DNA of 64,000 bases from contig NZ_JAAOYV010000001.1 in NCBI RefSeq assembly GCF_011759585.1, forward strand, positions 1 through 64,000, read 5' to 3'. The notes under the pieces are model-generated. The model was not told the origin of the DNA, did not search any database, and was given only the letters and a program-made list of their open reading frames with translations. Of this stretch, positions 7,868 through 16,359 are shown one piece after another. The position numbers were made by a program, and so were the translations under genes. This DNA is from Frigoribacterium endophyticum (GTDB lineage Bacteria; Actinomycetota; Actinomycetes; Actinomycetales; Microbacteriaceae). Position 1 is the stretch's first letter. The number at the start of each line of letters is the position of its first letter.

Positions 7868-9125
7868 GGGAGTCGCGGAGCGCCGACGCGTGCTCGTCGA
7901 GCAGCCCGGTGCGCGACGGCGGGGCCACCTGGTCGAGACGGGCGATCAGCCGCAGCGCCGCCTCCTGCACCGCCGGCTGCCCGTCGGCGTAGGTGCGCAC
8001 GGCGTCGAGGACGGACAGGGTGAGCTCCTCCACCGTCGGCCAGCGGACGAGCACGCGGTCGCGGCCCTGGTCGTCGAGGTGGGCCACCACGACGTCGCTC
8101 CGTCGCCAGAGCGGCACGAGCACGCCGGCCGACATGTCGAGCGCGCTCACCGCCGTGTAGGGGTCGTTGCTGCCCGAGGCCAGGCCGCGGACGGCGATCT
8201 CGACGAGCTGCTGCAGGGCGAACTCGACGTCCTGGTGCGGCGTCCGCGCGGGGCCGACCGTGACGGCGCGACGCAGCTCCTGCACCGCGCCGGAGCCGAG
8301 GGAGGCGCGGGCCACGACGAGCGCGTCGCCCGCGATCACGTAGCGGCCCGGCATGGCCACGACCTCGACGACGTCGTCCTCGCGGGCGGCGACGCGGCAC
8401 AGCTGCGCCCACGCGACCTCCTGCACGTAGCCGTCGGCCGAGGCTCGCACGACGGCGCCCCCCACGCCCTCGACGTCGGGTCGGGGCGGTGCTGCCGACG
8501 CTGGGGCCCCCGCCGGCCCGGCCTCCCGGCCCCGCGCCTCCGTCCGCACGTCGTCGCCCGGCTCGTCGGGCCACACCGTCGCCGCGACCGCGCGCAGGTC
8601 GCTGAGCACCCGGGCCTGGAGCGACGTGATCTGCACCGACGCGGCGATGTGGTGGATGAAGAAGACCAGCACCCCGACGTCGACGACGCCGAGGAGCACC
8701 GCGACGTGGACGGCGATGACGGGCACGAAGGCGGAGGCGTCGTCCACCTCGGTGTGGACGGTGCGCATCACGACGATGCAGTAGAGGAAGGTCGACGTGA
8801 AGGCGGCCAGCACGAGCTGGTTCGACCGGTCGGCCATGAAGTTGCGCACGAGGCGCGGCCCGTAGGTCGACGACGTCGTCGCCAGCACGGAGATGGTGAT
8901 GGAGAACGACGTGCCGGCCACCGTGAGCATCGACGAGCCGATGCCGGAGAGGAGCGACCTGCCGCCCGAGGCGCTGAGGGCCCCGAGCAGGGGCAGGCCC
9001 GCGGTCGTCGACGAGGGGATCGAGCGGTCGACGGTGACCAGCACCTCGGCGAGCACGAGGACCGCGAGGGCGAACACGGCTGGGAGGAACCAGAACGACT
9101 CCCGCACGCGGGTGAGGGACAGCAT
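7854..9125 (-). CDS. DUF2254 family membrane protein
   Basis: 423 residues. Four membrane segments lie in the first 160 residues, followed by a soluble domain containing the DUF2254 hallmarks FALQQLVEIAVRGLASGSNDPYTA. The family is widespread in bacteria and its function is unknown. The ATG at 9125 is the first sensible start; the open frame continues upstream only as the shadow of the divergent oxidoreductase gene. The C-terminus overlaps the BCCT stop by 14 bases in convergent orientation. A proline- and alanine-rich linker near residues 195-220 separates the membrane and soluble parts. Confidence 0.88.
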   Translation of the reverse strand: MLSLTRVRESFWFLPAVFALAVLVLAEVLVTVDRSIPSSTTAGLPLLGALSASGGRSLLSGIGSSMLTVAGTSFSITISVLATTSSTYGPRLVRNFMADRSNQLVLAAFTSTFLYCIVVMRTVHTEVDDASAFVPVIAVHVAVLLGVVDVGVLVFFIHHIAASVQITSLQARVLSDLRAVAATVWPDEPGDDVRTEARGREAGPAGAPASAAPPRPDVEGVGGAVVRASADGYVQEVAWAQLCRVAAREDDVVEVVAMPGRYVIAGDALVVARASLGSGAVQELRRAVTVGPARTPHQDVEFALQQLVEIAVRGLASGSNDPYTAVSALDMSAGVLVPLWRRSDVVVAHLDDQGRDRVLVRWPTVEELTLSVLDAVRTYADGQPAVQEAALRLIARLDQVAPPSRTGLLDEHASALRDSLIGR

Positions 9126-9197
9126 GTGGCCGAGAGTAGGCGTGCCGGTACCGCCGCGGTCGGGCGGGCCAGGGCCGTCACCTGCGAGGATCGGGCC

Positions 9198-10220
9198 ATG
9201 CCCGTCGACGGAACACCCCTGCGGCGCCTCGGCGTCCTCACCATCGGCTCGTTCGACCCCGCCTCGCCGGCCGCGGGCCACGAGGACGTCCTGCTCGTCA
9301 TCGAGCGCGCGGAGGAGCTCGGCCTCGACAGCGCGTGGCTGCGCCACCGCCACCTGCAGCCGGGCATCTCGTCGCCGGTCGCGATCATGGCGGCCGCGTC
9401 GCAGCGCACGAGCCGGATCGAGCTGGGCACGGCCGTCACGCCGATCGGCGCCGAGAACCCCTTCCGGCTCGCGGAGGACCTCGCCACGGTCGACGTGCTG
9501 CTGGGCGGCCGCCTCAACCCGGGCTTCTCGTCGGGCACCCCGATGAACTTCGACCTCTACCGCGACGCGATCTACCCCGACACCGCCGAGCACGAGGAGC
9601 TCGGGCCCGAGCGCCTGCTGCGACTCCGCGACCTCGTGCGCGGCGACGTCGTCTCGGCCTCGCCGGGCCGCCGCGGCATCGAGGAGTTCAGCGACGTCGT
9701 CCAGCCGCACAGCCCGGGGCTCGTCGACCGGCTGTGGTGCGGCGTCGGCAGCACGCGGTCCGCCGTCTGGGCCGGCGAGAACGGGTTCCACCTGCTCGCG
9801 TCGAGCGTGACGAAGGCCGAGCGGGGCACGGACTTCGCCGAGAACCAGCGCGCCCAGATCGACGCGTACCGCGACGCCCACCCGGCGGGCGCCTCCGCCC
9901 GGGTGTCGCAGGGGCTCGTCGTCGTGCCGACCGACTCGGCCACGCCCGAGCAGCGGGCCCGCTACGCGGCGTACGCCGAGGCGCGCGCCGGCCGCGTGGG
10001 CGTGCCGCAGGGCCCGGGGCAGCTGCTCTTCGCGGCCGACCTCGTCGGCACCTCGGCCGAGATCGCGGACGCCCTGCACGCCGACCCCGCCTACCAGGCG
10101 GTCGACGAGGTCGCCTTCGCGCTGCCGTTCGCCTTCGAGCCCGGCGACTACGCGCAGATGCTCACCGACATCGCCGAGCGCCTCGGGCCGGAGCTCGGCT
10201 GGAGCCCCGCCGCCGCGTGA
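9198..10220 (+). CDS. LLM-class flavin-dependent oxidoreductase (luciferase-like)
   Basis: 340 residues with the bacterial luciferase-like TIM-barrel fold. An N-terminal strand (LGVLTIGSFDP), the FRLAEDLATVDVLLGGRLNPGFSSG region that contacts FMN, and a C-terminal helix pair are typical of this class. The ATG at 9198 follows GCGAGGA. These enzymes use reduced flavin to oxidise small substrates; the substrate here is unknown. It is divergent from DUF2254 (72-base gap) and converges on the GntR gene, with a good hairpin between them. Confidence 0.88.
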   Translation: MPVDGTPLRRLGVLTIGSFDPASPAAGHEDVLLVIERAEELGLDSAWLRHRHLQPGISSPVAIMAAASQRTSRIELGTAVTPIGAENPFRLAEDLATVDVLLGGRLNPGFSSGTPMNFDLYRDAIYPDTAEHEELGPERLLRLRDLVRGDVVSASPGRRGIEEFSDVVQPHSPGLVDRLWCGVGSTRSAVWAGENGFHLLASSVTKAERGTDFAENQRAQIDAYRDAHPAGASARVSQGLVVVPTDSATPEQRARYAAYAEARAGRVGVPQGPGQLLFAADLVGTSAEIADALHADPAYQAVDEVAFALPFAFEPGDYAQMLTDIAERLGPELGWSPAAA

Positions 10221-10228
10221 CGGCACGC

Positions 10229-10258
10229 CCCGCGGGCGCTCGACGGTGAGCCCGCGGG
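10229..10258. terminator. Bidirectional terminator hairpin
   Basis: A perfect 9-bp stem, CCCGCGGGC (10229-10237) with GCCCGCGGG (10250-10258) and a 12-base loop, sits between the converging oxidoreductase and gntR genes. Confidence 0.7.
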
Positions 10259-10266
10259 ATCCTCGG

Positions 10267-11100
10267 TCAGGGCTGGTCGCCGCCGCGCACCACGCGTTCG
10301 AGCAGCTCGAGGTCGATGCCGACGTGGCGCCGTGCCAGGGCGGCGGCGCGCGCGGCCTCCCCGGCGCAGATCGCCTCGACGATCTGCTCGTGCTCGGCGA
10401 GGGCGCGCAGCTCCATCTCGCGCATGCCGTCCGGGCCGCCCCAGAGGTGGGCCGGCGCGGCGATGCTGACCCGCGACTCCAGCTCGAGCAGCACGGCCCG
10501 GAGCGTGGCGCTGTGCGCCGCGTCGGCGATCGCGACGTGCAGGCGCTCGTCGGCCTTCTGCGAGGCCAGGCCCGAGGCGGCGGCGCGGTAGCCCTCGAGG
10601 CGGTCGCGCAGCACGGCGACGTCGTCGTCGGTGCGGTTCTCGGCCGCGGCCTCGGCGACCGTGCCGTGCAGGCGGCCGATCGCGTCGCTGGTGTCGCGGA
10701 GGTCCGACCAGCGGGCGGCGAGCGTGCGCTGCGCGACGGCCGCGGCCCGGTCGGTCGAGCGCTCCTGCACGAACGAGCCGCCGCCGCGGCCGCGCTGGGT
10801 CTCGATGAGCCCCTGGTCGACGAGCCGGGCGAGGGCGGCCCGCACGGTCATCCGGCCCACGCGCAGCGAGGCGGCGAGCTCGCGCTCCGGGGGGAGGCGC
10901 TGGCCGGGCAGGTACTCGCCGGTCGCGATGGCCGTCATGAGGCGGTCGGAGATGTCGTCGACCCGGGTCGACGACTCGAGCGGGGCCTCGAGGACGCCGG
11001 GGGAGTCGGAGCCGGGGGAGGCGGTGGCGGCGTCGGTCGCGGCGGTCACCGGGGACCCGGCGCGCGCCTCCGCGGCGTCCACAGACCCGTCCTCCGTCAT
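10267..11100 (-). CDS. GntR/FadR-family transcriptional regulator
   Basis: 277 residues. After a disordered N-terminal stretch of about 45 residues comes a winged-helix GntR domain (RLMTAIATGEYLPGQRLPPERELAA, roughly 50-120) and a C-terminal all-helical FCD ligand domain (about 135-260). It starts at an ATG (11100) with GGGGAGGGG upstream. It is divergent from the peptidase, permease and formamidase genes at 11201-14661, and a perfect palindrome lies between them, so it probably controls that set in response to an amide, amino acid or organic acid. The ligand is unknown. Confidence 0.9.
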   Translation of the reverse strand: MTEDGSVDAAEARAGSPVTAATDAATASPGSDSPGVLEAPLESSTRVDDISDRLMTAIATGEYLPGQRLPPERELAASLRVGRMTVRAALARLVDQGLIETQRGRGGGSFVQERSTDRAAAVAQRTLAARWSDLRDTSDAIGRLHGTVAEAAAENRTDDDVAVLRDRLEGYRAAASGLASQKADERLHVAIADAAHSATLRAVLLELESRVSIAAPAHLWGGPDGMREMELRALAEHEQIVEAICAGEAARAAALARRHVGIDLELLERVVRGGDQP

Positions 11101-11155
11101 GCCGCGTCACCCCTCCCCAGCCCGTCGTCGTGTTACGCCCAGGTTAAGTCACGCA

Positions 11156-11180
11156 GAAAGGTCTTGGCGTGAGACCTTTC
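11156..11180. promoter_or_regulatory. Probable GntR operator
   Basis: A perfect 9-bp inverted repeat, GAAAGGTCT (11156-11164) and AGACCTTTC (11172-11180), separated by 7 bases. It lies in the short divergent region between gntR and the peptidase gene and would overlap the -35 area of the latter if CATGCT (11188-11193) is its -10 box. Confidence 0.75.
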
Positions 11181-11200
11181 GCGGGTGCATGCTGACGCGC

Positions 11201-12103
11201 ATGTCGACGAGCACCGCTGCCACCCTCCCGTTCCGCGACGGCCACACCTGGTACCAGGTCACCACGCCCGACGAGCCCCGCCCCGGCGCCCTGCCCCTCG
11301 TCGTGCTGCACGGCGGCCCGGGCATGGCCCACGACTACCTGCGCAACCTGGCGGCGCTCGCCGACGAGACCGGGCGCACCGTGGTGCACTACGACCAGTT
11401 CGGCTGCGGCCGCAGCAGCCACCGCCCCGACGCGCCGGTCGAGACCTGGGCGCCCCAGCTCTTCGTCGACGAGTTCGAGGCCGTCGTCGCGCACCTCGGG
11501 CTCGAGCGCTTCCACGTGCTCGGCCAGTCGTGGGGCGGCATGCTCGGCGCCGAGATCGCCGTGCGCGAGCCCGCCGGCCTCGCCAGCCTGGCCATCTGCA
11601 ACTCGCCCGCCTCGATGCAGCTCTGGATCGACGGCGCGGCCGAGCTCCGGGCCCAGCTGCCCGCCGACGTGCAGGAGGCGCTGCTCCGGCACGAAGACGC
11701 GGGCACGACCGACGACCCCGAGTACCTCGCCGCGACCCAGGTCTTCTACGAGCGCCACGTGTGCCGCGTGGTGCCGATGCCCCAGGACTTCGTCGACAGC
11801 GAGGAGCAGATGGAGGCCGAGCCGACGGTCTACCACACCATGAACGGCCCGAACGAGTTCCACGTCATCGGCACGATGCGCGACTGGACGATCGTCGACC
11901 GCCTGCCGAGCGTCACCGCGCCCACGCTGGTGGTCGCGGGCGAGCACGACGAGGCGACGCCGGCCACCTGGCAGCCCTTCGTCGACGGCATCGACGGCGC
12001 CGTCTCCCACGTCTTCCCCGGCGCCAGCCACTGCTCGCACCTCGAGCAGCCGGAGGAGTTCCGCCGCGTCGTCGCCGGCTTCTTCGCCGACCACGACGCC
12101 TGA
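11201..12103 (+). CDS. pip: Proline iminopeptidase-family alpha/beta hydrolase
   Basis: 300 residues. Signatures of peptidase family S33 are visible: the oxyanion motif LHGGPG near residue 35, the nucleophile elbow GQSWGG, an acid in the strand VVAGEHDEATP and a histidine in GASHCSHLE. Such enzymes release N-terminal proline or hydrolyse amino-acid amides. Two starts are possible, 11189 and 11201; I prefer 11201 because CATGCT sits seven bases upstream, as in leaderless genes here, and neither has a ribosome site. Next on the same strand are an amino-acid permease and an amidase, suggesting scavenging of peptides or amides. Confidence 0.88.
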   Translation: MSTSTAATLPFRDGHTWYQVTTPDEPRPGALPLVVLHGGPGMAHDYLRNLAALADETGRTVVHYDQFGCGRSSHRPDAPVETWAPQLFVDEFEAVVAHLGLERFHVLGQSWGGMLGAEIAVREPAGLASLAICNSPASMQLWIDGAAELRAQLPADVQEALLRHEDAGTTDDPEYLAATQVFYERHVCRVVPMPQDFVDSEEQMEAEPTVYHTMNGPNEFHVIGTMRDWTIVDRLPSVTAPTLVVAGEHDEATPATWQPFVDGIDGAVSHVFPGASHCSHLEQPEEFRRVVAGFFADHDA

Positions 12104-12250
12104 CCGCCACCCCCGCCACCCCCCCCTGACGGGCGTGGGCCGCGTCACCTGGACCGACGCGACCCGCGCCTCCCCGCACCACCCGCACCGCGCCTCCCCG
12201 GCACCACCCCCTCCCCGCACCGTTCCTCCCTCACCCCGAAGAGAGACACC
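12104..12250. other. C-rich intergenic leader with repeated decamer
   Basis: 147 C-rich bases between the peptidase and permease genes. Two exact copies of CCGCGCCTCC (12164-12173 and 12188-12197) occur here, part of the over-represented word described in the findings. GAAGAGAGAC just before the permease ATG serves as its ribosome site. Confidence 0.5.
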
Positions 12251-13714
12251 ATGTCCGAGCGCACCGAGTCCCCCGAGCTGAGCGCGCAGGCGCAGCTCGA
12301 GCAGTACGGCTACAAGCAGGAGCTGAAGCGGTCGGTCTCGACCGGCGACCTGCTCGTCTACGGCCTGATCTTCATGGTGCCGATCGCCCCCTGGGCGATC
12401 TTCGGCACCGTCTACAACGCGTCGTCGGGCCTCGTGCCCCTGGTCTACCTCGTGGGCCTGGTCGCGATGATCTTCACCGCCCTCGCCTACGCGCAGATGG
12501 CCAAGTCGATCCCCCTCGCGGGGTCGGTCTTCTCGTACGTGGGGCGCGGCATCCACCCCACGGTCGGCTTCTTCGCCGGCTGGGCCATCCTGCTCGACTA
12601 CCTGCTCGTGCCGACGCTGCTCTACGTGTTCGCCGCCGAGTCGATGGTCGGCATCTTCCCCGGCACCGCCCGCTGGATGTGGGCGCTGATCTTCGTCGCG
12701 ATCAACACGGCCGTGAACCTGCTCGGCATCACCTCGCTGAAGCTGATGAACCGCGTCTTCCTCGCCATCGAGGTCGTCTTCATCGTCATCTTCGTGATCA
12801 TCGCCGTGACCGCGCTCAACGGCGGCACCATCCCCGGCGCCGAGTTCAGCGTGAGCCAGGTGTGGGACCCGTCGAAGGTCACCGGCCCGCTGATCGCGTC
12901 GGCGCTCTCGATCGCCGTGCTGTCGTTCCTCGGCTTCGACGGCATCTCGACCCTCGCCGAGGAGTCGACCGGCAAGCGCGGAGGCGCGGGTCGGGCCATG
13001 ATCATCGCCCTCGTCATCGTCGCCTTCCTGTTCGTGCTGCAGACCTGGCTGGCGAGCGCGCTCGCCGCGGGCCGCGACTCCTTCCCCGAGGGGGAGGCCG
13101 GCAACGCCTTCTTCGACCTCGTCGCCCAGGCGTCGTCGAGCGGCTGGATGACCGCCTTCTTCGTCGTCAACGTGCTCGCCGTCGGCATCGCGAACGCGAT
13201 GGCGGCGCAGGCCGCGACCTCGCGCCTGCTGTTCTCGATGAGCCGCGACCGGCAGCTGCCGGCCGTGCTCTCGCGCCTGAACTCGCGTCAGGTGCCGCAG
13301 GCCGCCATCCTCGTCGTGTCGGTGCTCTCGGCGATCCTCGTGCTGTTCTTCGTCGGCCAGATCGACGTCATCTCGTCGCTGGTCAACTTCGGCGCCCTCT
13401 TCGGCTTCATGCTGCTGCACCTCTCGGTGATCTGGCACTACGTCGTGAAGGGGAAGTCGCGCAACTACCTGCTGCACCTCGTCGTGCCCGTGGTCGGCTT
13501 CCTGATCATCGGCTACGTGCTCGTCAACGCGGCCCCCGCGGCGAAGATCGGCGGCCTCGTCTGGCTCGTGGTCGGGGCAGGAGTCTTCCTCTTCTACAAG
13601 ATCCGGGGAGGCGCGGCGCCGACCCTGGGGCAGGTCGACGAGGGCGACGGGTCGGGAGCGGCCGCCACGGCGACCCCGGCGGCGGACACCCTCGAGAAGG
13701 AGGCGGGGCGATGA
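12251..13714 (+). CDS. APC-family amino acid permease
   Basis: 487 residues with 12 predicted membrane segments. The cytosolic N-terminus leads to the APC-type first segment (TGDLLVYGLIFMVPIAPWAIFG), and a conserved FLGFDGISTLAEES loop lies in the middle (about 220-240), as in APC transporters of the amino-acid/polyamine group. The ATG at 12251 is preceded by GAAGAGAGACACC. The stop overlaps the amidase start (ATGA), so the two are translationally coupled; uptake of an amine or amide substrate for that enzyme is a reasonable inference. Confidence 0.9.
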   Translation: MSERTESPELSAQAQLEQYGYKQELKRSVSTGDLLVYGLIFMVPIAPWAIFGTVYNASSGLVPLVYLVGLVAMIFTALAYAQMAKSIPLAGSVFSYVGRGIHPTVGFFAGWAILLDYLLVPTLLYVFAAESMVGIFPGTARWMWALIFVAINTAVNLLGITSLKLMNRVFLAIEVVFIVIFVIIAVTALNGGTIPGAEFSVSQVWDPSKVTGPLIASALSIAVLSFLGFDGISTLAEESTGKRGGAGRAMIIALVIVAFLFVLQTWLASALAAGRDSFPEGEAGNAFFDLVAQASSSGWMTAFFVVNVLAVGIANAMAAQAATSRLLFSMSRDRQLPAVLSRLNSRQVPQAAILVVSVLSAILVLFFVGQIDVISSLVNFGALFGFMLLHLSVIWHYVVKGKSRNYLLHLVVPVVGFLIIGYVLVNAAPAAKIGGLVWLVVGAGVFLFYKIRGGAAPTLGQVDEGDGSGAAATATPAADTLEKEAGR

Positions 13715-14661
13715 GCGACGCGCACCGCGACGCCTCGGGCGTCGACCACTTCCTCGGCAACGAGCTCGGCCGGCCCGGCTTCAGCGCCGCCGTCGAGCCC
13801 GTGCTGCACATCACCCCCGGCACGGGCGAGACGATCGGCTTCGAGACGAGCGACGCCGTCTACGCCGAGCTGCACGAGCACCACGACCTGGCGCAGCTGT
13901 TGGTGCCGATCAACCCCGTCACCGGCCCGGTGTACGTCGAGGGCGCGATGCCCGGCGACGCGCTCGCCGTGACGGTGCACGACATCCGGCTCGTCGACCA
14001 CGGCTGGTCGGTCAGCCTGCCCGGCTCGGGCGCCCTGCAGCACGTGATGGGCGACGAGATGTTCACCCGTCGCGTGCCGATCGACGCGGAGGGCGTGCAC
14101 GTCACCGACCGCCACGTCTTCGCGCCGCGGCCGATGATCGGCTGCATGGGCACCGCGCCCGCCGAGGGCGAGAACTCGACGATCATGCCCGCCTACCCGC
14201 AGGGCGGCAACATGGACGTGACCGAGAACACGGTCGGCTCGACGGTGTTCCTGCCCGTGATGGTCGAGGGCGCGTACCTCTCGATCGGCGACGTGCACGC
14301 GATCATGGCCGAGGGCGAGTCGTCGTTCGTGGCGATCGAGGCGCAGGGCACGGCGGTCGTCTCGATCGACCTCGTCAAGGGAGCCCGGCTGCGGGCGCCG
14401 CGGATCGAGACCGCCGACGACTGGATCTTCGTCGGCCTCGGCGACCCCGTGCAGGAGAGCGTCCGGCGCGGCTACGAGGACGCCTTCTCCTTCCTGGTCG
14501 ACGACCACGGCTGGTCACGCGGCGACGCCTATGCGGTGCTCAGCGCCGTCGGGCACTCCCGGCTCGGCGGGCCGACCGGCTCGGTCGCGCCCGACCCGCT
14601 GCACCCGTTCGCGGCCGTCGGGGCGGTGACGCTGCACCGCGTGCCGAAGTCCGTCCTGTAG
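13711..14661 (+). CDS. Acetamidase/formamidase family protein
   Basis: 316 residues, full length for the FmdA/AmdA family. The N-terminal part resembles the family start (LGNELGRPGFSAAVEPVLHI), with the conserved central region FAPRPMIGCMGTAPAEG and GGNMD near residue 170. These enzymes hydrolyse formamide or short amides to ammonia and the acid. The ATG at 13711 overlaps the permease stop by 4 bases and has GGAGG upstream. Together with the peptidase and permease it forms a GntR-flanked nitrogen-scavenging set. The decamer GGAGGCGCGG begins at the last base of the stop codon. Confidence 0.88.
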   Translation: MSDAHRDASGVDHFLGNELGRPGFSAAVEPVLHITPGTGETIGFETSDAVYAELHEHHDLAQLLVPINPVTGPVYVEGAMPGDALAVTVHDIRLVDHGWSVSLPGSGALQHVMGDEMFTRRVPIDAEGVHVTDRHVFAPRPMIGCMGTAPAEGENSTIMPAYPQGGNMDVTENTVGSTVFLPVMVEGAYLSIGDVHAIMAEGESSFVAIEAQGTAVVSIDLVKGARLRAPRIETADDWIFVGLGDPVQESVRRGYEDAFSFLVDDHGWSRGDAYAVLSAVGHSRLGGPTGSVAPDPLHPFAAVGAVTLHRVPKSVL

Positions 14662-14694
14662 GAGGCGCGGGGCGGGCCGGCCGCCCGGCCGCCC

Positions 14695-15393
14695 TCAGCT
14701 CGAGAGGTGCGTGAGGATCGACCCGAGCAGGTCGTTCGTCGGGTAGTTCGACTGCCCGACGGCGATGAAGAGGTCGCCTCGCACGAAGTAGGTGTCGGTG
14801 CTGTCGGTGCCGTACATCTCGACGACGGTGGTCTGCTGGCAGAGCCGACCGTCGTGGGCCTCGGAGCAGGTGGCCCCGCGCGCCTCCGCCTGCTGCAGCA
14901 GGGCGGCGCCGGTGGCCTCGTCGAGACGGCCCAGCTGCACGGACAGGCCGGTGATGTCCGCCCCCGGGTCCCGCCAGAGGCAGTCGAGCTCCGCCGCCGT
15001 GTCGGCGATCATGAAGGGGGCGTCGCCGGCCGCGGGGACGCCGGGCGTGCGGGCGCCGCGGGCGCTGCCGTCACGGCGCGTGTACGCCTCCGGGTTCAGC
15101 GGCGTGGAGCCCATGGTCGCCTGGTACGTCGCCGTGTCGACGATCTGCGTGCAGTCGGTCGGGATGGTGACGACCGGCGACGCGTCGGGGGCCGCGGTCG
15201 CCGTCGGGGCCGGGGTCGTGTCGGGCTCGGCGGTCGGCGTCGTGGCCGGCGTCGGAGCGGCGTCGCCGGTGGCCGTGGCCGTCGGGCTCGCCGACGCCGC
15301 GGCGTCGCCCCCGGGCGTCCCCGTGCAGCCGGCCAGGGCGAGCACGACGAGGGCGGCGGCCGCGACGGTGGTGAGCGGGCGGACGTTCGACAT
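14695..15393 (-). CDS. Cysteine-rich secreted lipoprotein of unknown function
   Basis: 232 residues. A lipoprotein signal peptide ends in Leu-Ala-Gly-Cys23, then a Thr/Pro/Ala-rich linker (about 25-80) leads to a globular domain. The domain has spaced cysteines in the patterns PTDC, DCLWRDPGAD, GATC and GRLC. The divergent lipoprotein at 15626 shows the same pattern (PTSC, ACLWSSPGSD, GFAC, GQRC) and has exactly the same length, so the two are probably paralogues. The ATG at 15393 has GAGGAG upstream. No function is recognised; an extracytoplasmic disulfide-bonded binding domain is likely. Confidence 0.82.
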   Translation of the reverse strand: MSNVRPLTTVAAAALVVLALAGCTGTPGGDAAASASPTATATGDAAPTPATTPTAEPDTTPAPTATAAPDASPVVTIPTDCTQIVDTATYQATMGSTPLNPEAYTRRDGSARGARTPGVPAAGDAPFMIADTAAELDCLWRDPGADITGLSVQLGRLDEATGAALLQQAEARGATCSEAHDGRLCQQTTVVEMYGTDSTDTYFVRGDLFIAVGQSNYPTNDLLGSILTHLSS

Positions 15394-15625
15394 GGCGGTT
15401 CTCCTCGACGGGCAGGTGCCGTGCGCACCCCTGGCGCTCGCGGCGGGCCCTCGGTCGGGCCCCGTTCTCACGCTAGTGAGCGGGGGAGGAGTCGCCCGTC
15501 AACCTCGGGGATGATCCCCGCCCGTGCCGGTCACGATCTGGTCACGTCGACCCGGTGTCGGACGGCGGCCCGCTACGGTCTCCCCGTCGGCCTGCGGCGG
15601 CCCGACGCCGGCCCTGAGGAGGACC

Positions 15626-16324
15626 ATGCTCTCGCTCCGCTCCGCACCCGTCGGTGCGACCCGTCGGCGACCGTCGTCCCGTGCCCTCGGCGGCCTCGTG
15701 CTCGTCGTCGGCATCGCCCTCTCGGCGGCCGGTTGCGCCTCTGCCGACGGCGCCGCCTCCGCCTCCCACCGTCAGGTGTCGGTGGCGGGCCACGGCTCCG
15801 GCGAGGCCGAGGCGACCCAGGCGGCCACGGTGAGCCCGACGCCCAGCTCGGAGGGCGCAGGGGCGGCGGTCGCCGCTCCGGCCTCCCTCCCGACGTCGTG
15901 CGACGACGTGCTGCCCCCCGCCGAGGCCGTGGCCGCGGTGGGCGACCGTCCGGTCGTCGAGCTCGAGCCCCGCGCGGAGGCGGACGCCGTCATGAAGAGC
16001 GAGCGGCCCGTGCTGGCCGCCGAGGCCCTCGCCTGCCTCTGGTCGTCACCCGGCTCCGACCTCGGCACGAGCGTCGAGTACAGCGTCGTGGCCCCCGAGG
16101 TCTCCGACCAGTACCTGTACGACCTCAGCCTCGAGGGCTTCGCCTGCACCGAGTCGCTCGGCGGGCAGCGCTGCGCGTACTCGCACCCCGGCACGGCGGG
16201 GTCGTCGGCGGACGCCGGGCTGCTGACGATCTTCGAGCGCGACGGCGTCGTGATCACGCTGACGGAGTTCGGCGACGTGTCGGGGTCGCTGCTCCAGGCC
16301 GTCGTGCACCGCTTCTGGCCCTGA
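15626..16324 (+). CDS. Cysteine-rich secreted lipoprotein, paralogue of the divergent gene
   Basis: 232 residues. The arginine-rich start leads to a hydrophobic stretch and lipobox Ala-Ala-Gly-Cys37, a Ser/Ala/Thr-rich linker and a domain with the same cysteine framework as the neighbour (PTSC, ACLWSSPGSD, GFAC, GQRC). The ATG at 15626 is preceded by GAGGAGG. A TACGGT hexamer lies at about 15574. Divergent arrangement and equal length point to an inverted duplication followed by divergence. Function unknown; acts on the outer face of the membrane. Confidence 0.82.
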   Translation: MLSLRSAPVGATRRRPSSRALGGLVLVVGIALSAAGCASADGAASASHRQVSVAGHGSGEAEATQAATVSPTPSSEGAGAAVAAPASLPTSCDDVLPPAEAVAAVGDRPVVELEPRAEADAVMKSERPVLAAEALACLWSSPGSDLGTSVEYSVVAPEVSDQYLYDLSLEGFACTESLGGQRCAYSHPGTAGSSADAGLLTIFERDGVVITLTEFGDVSGSLLQAVVHRFWP

Positions 16325-16359
16325 GTCCGTGGCGGCTCGGCCCCTCGGGGCGAGCCAGC

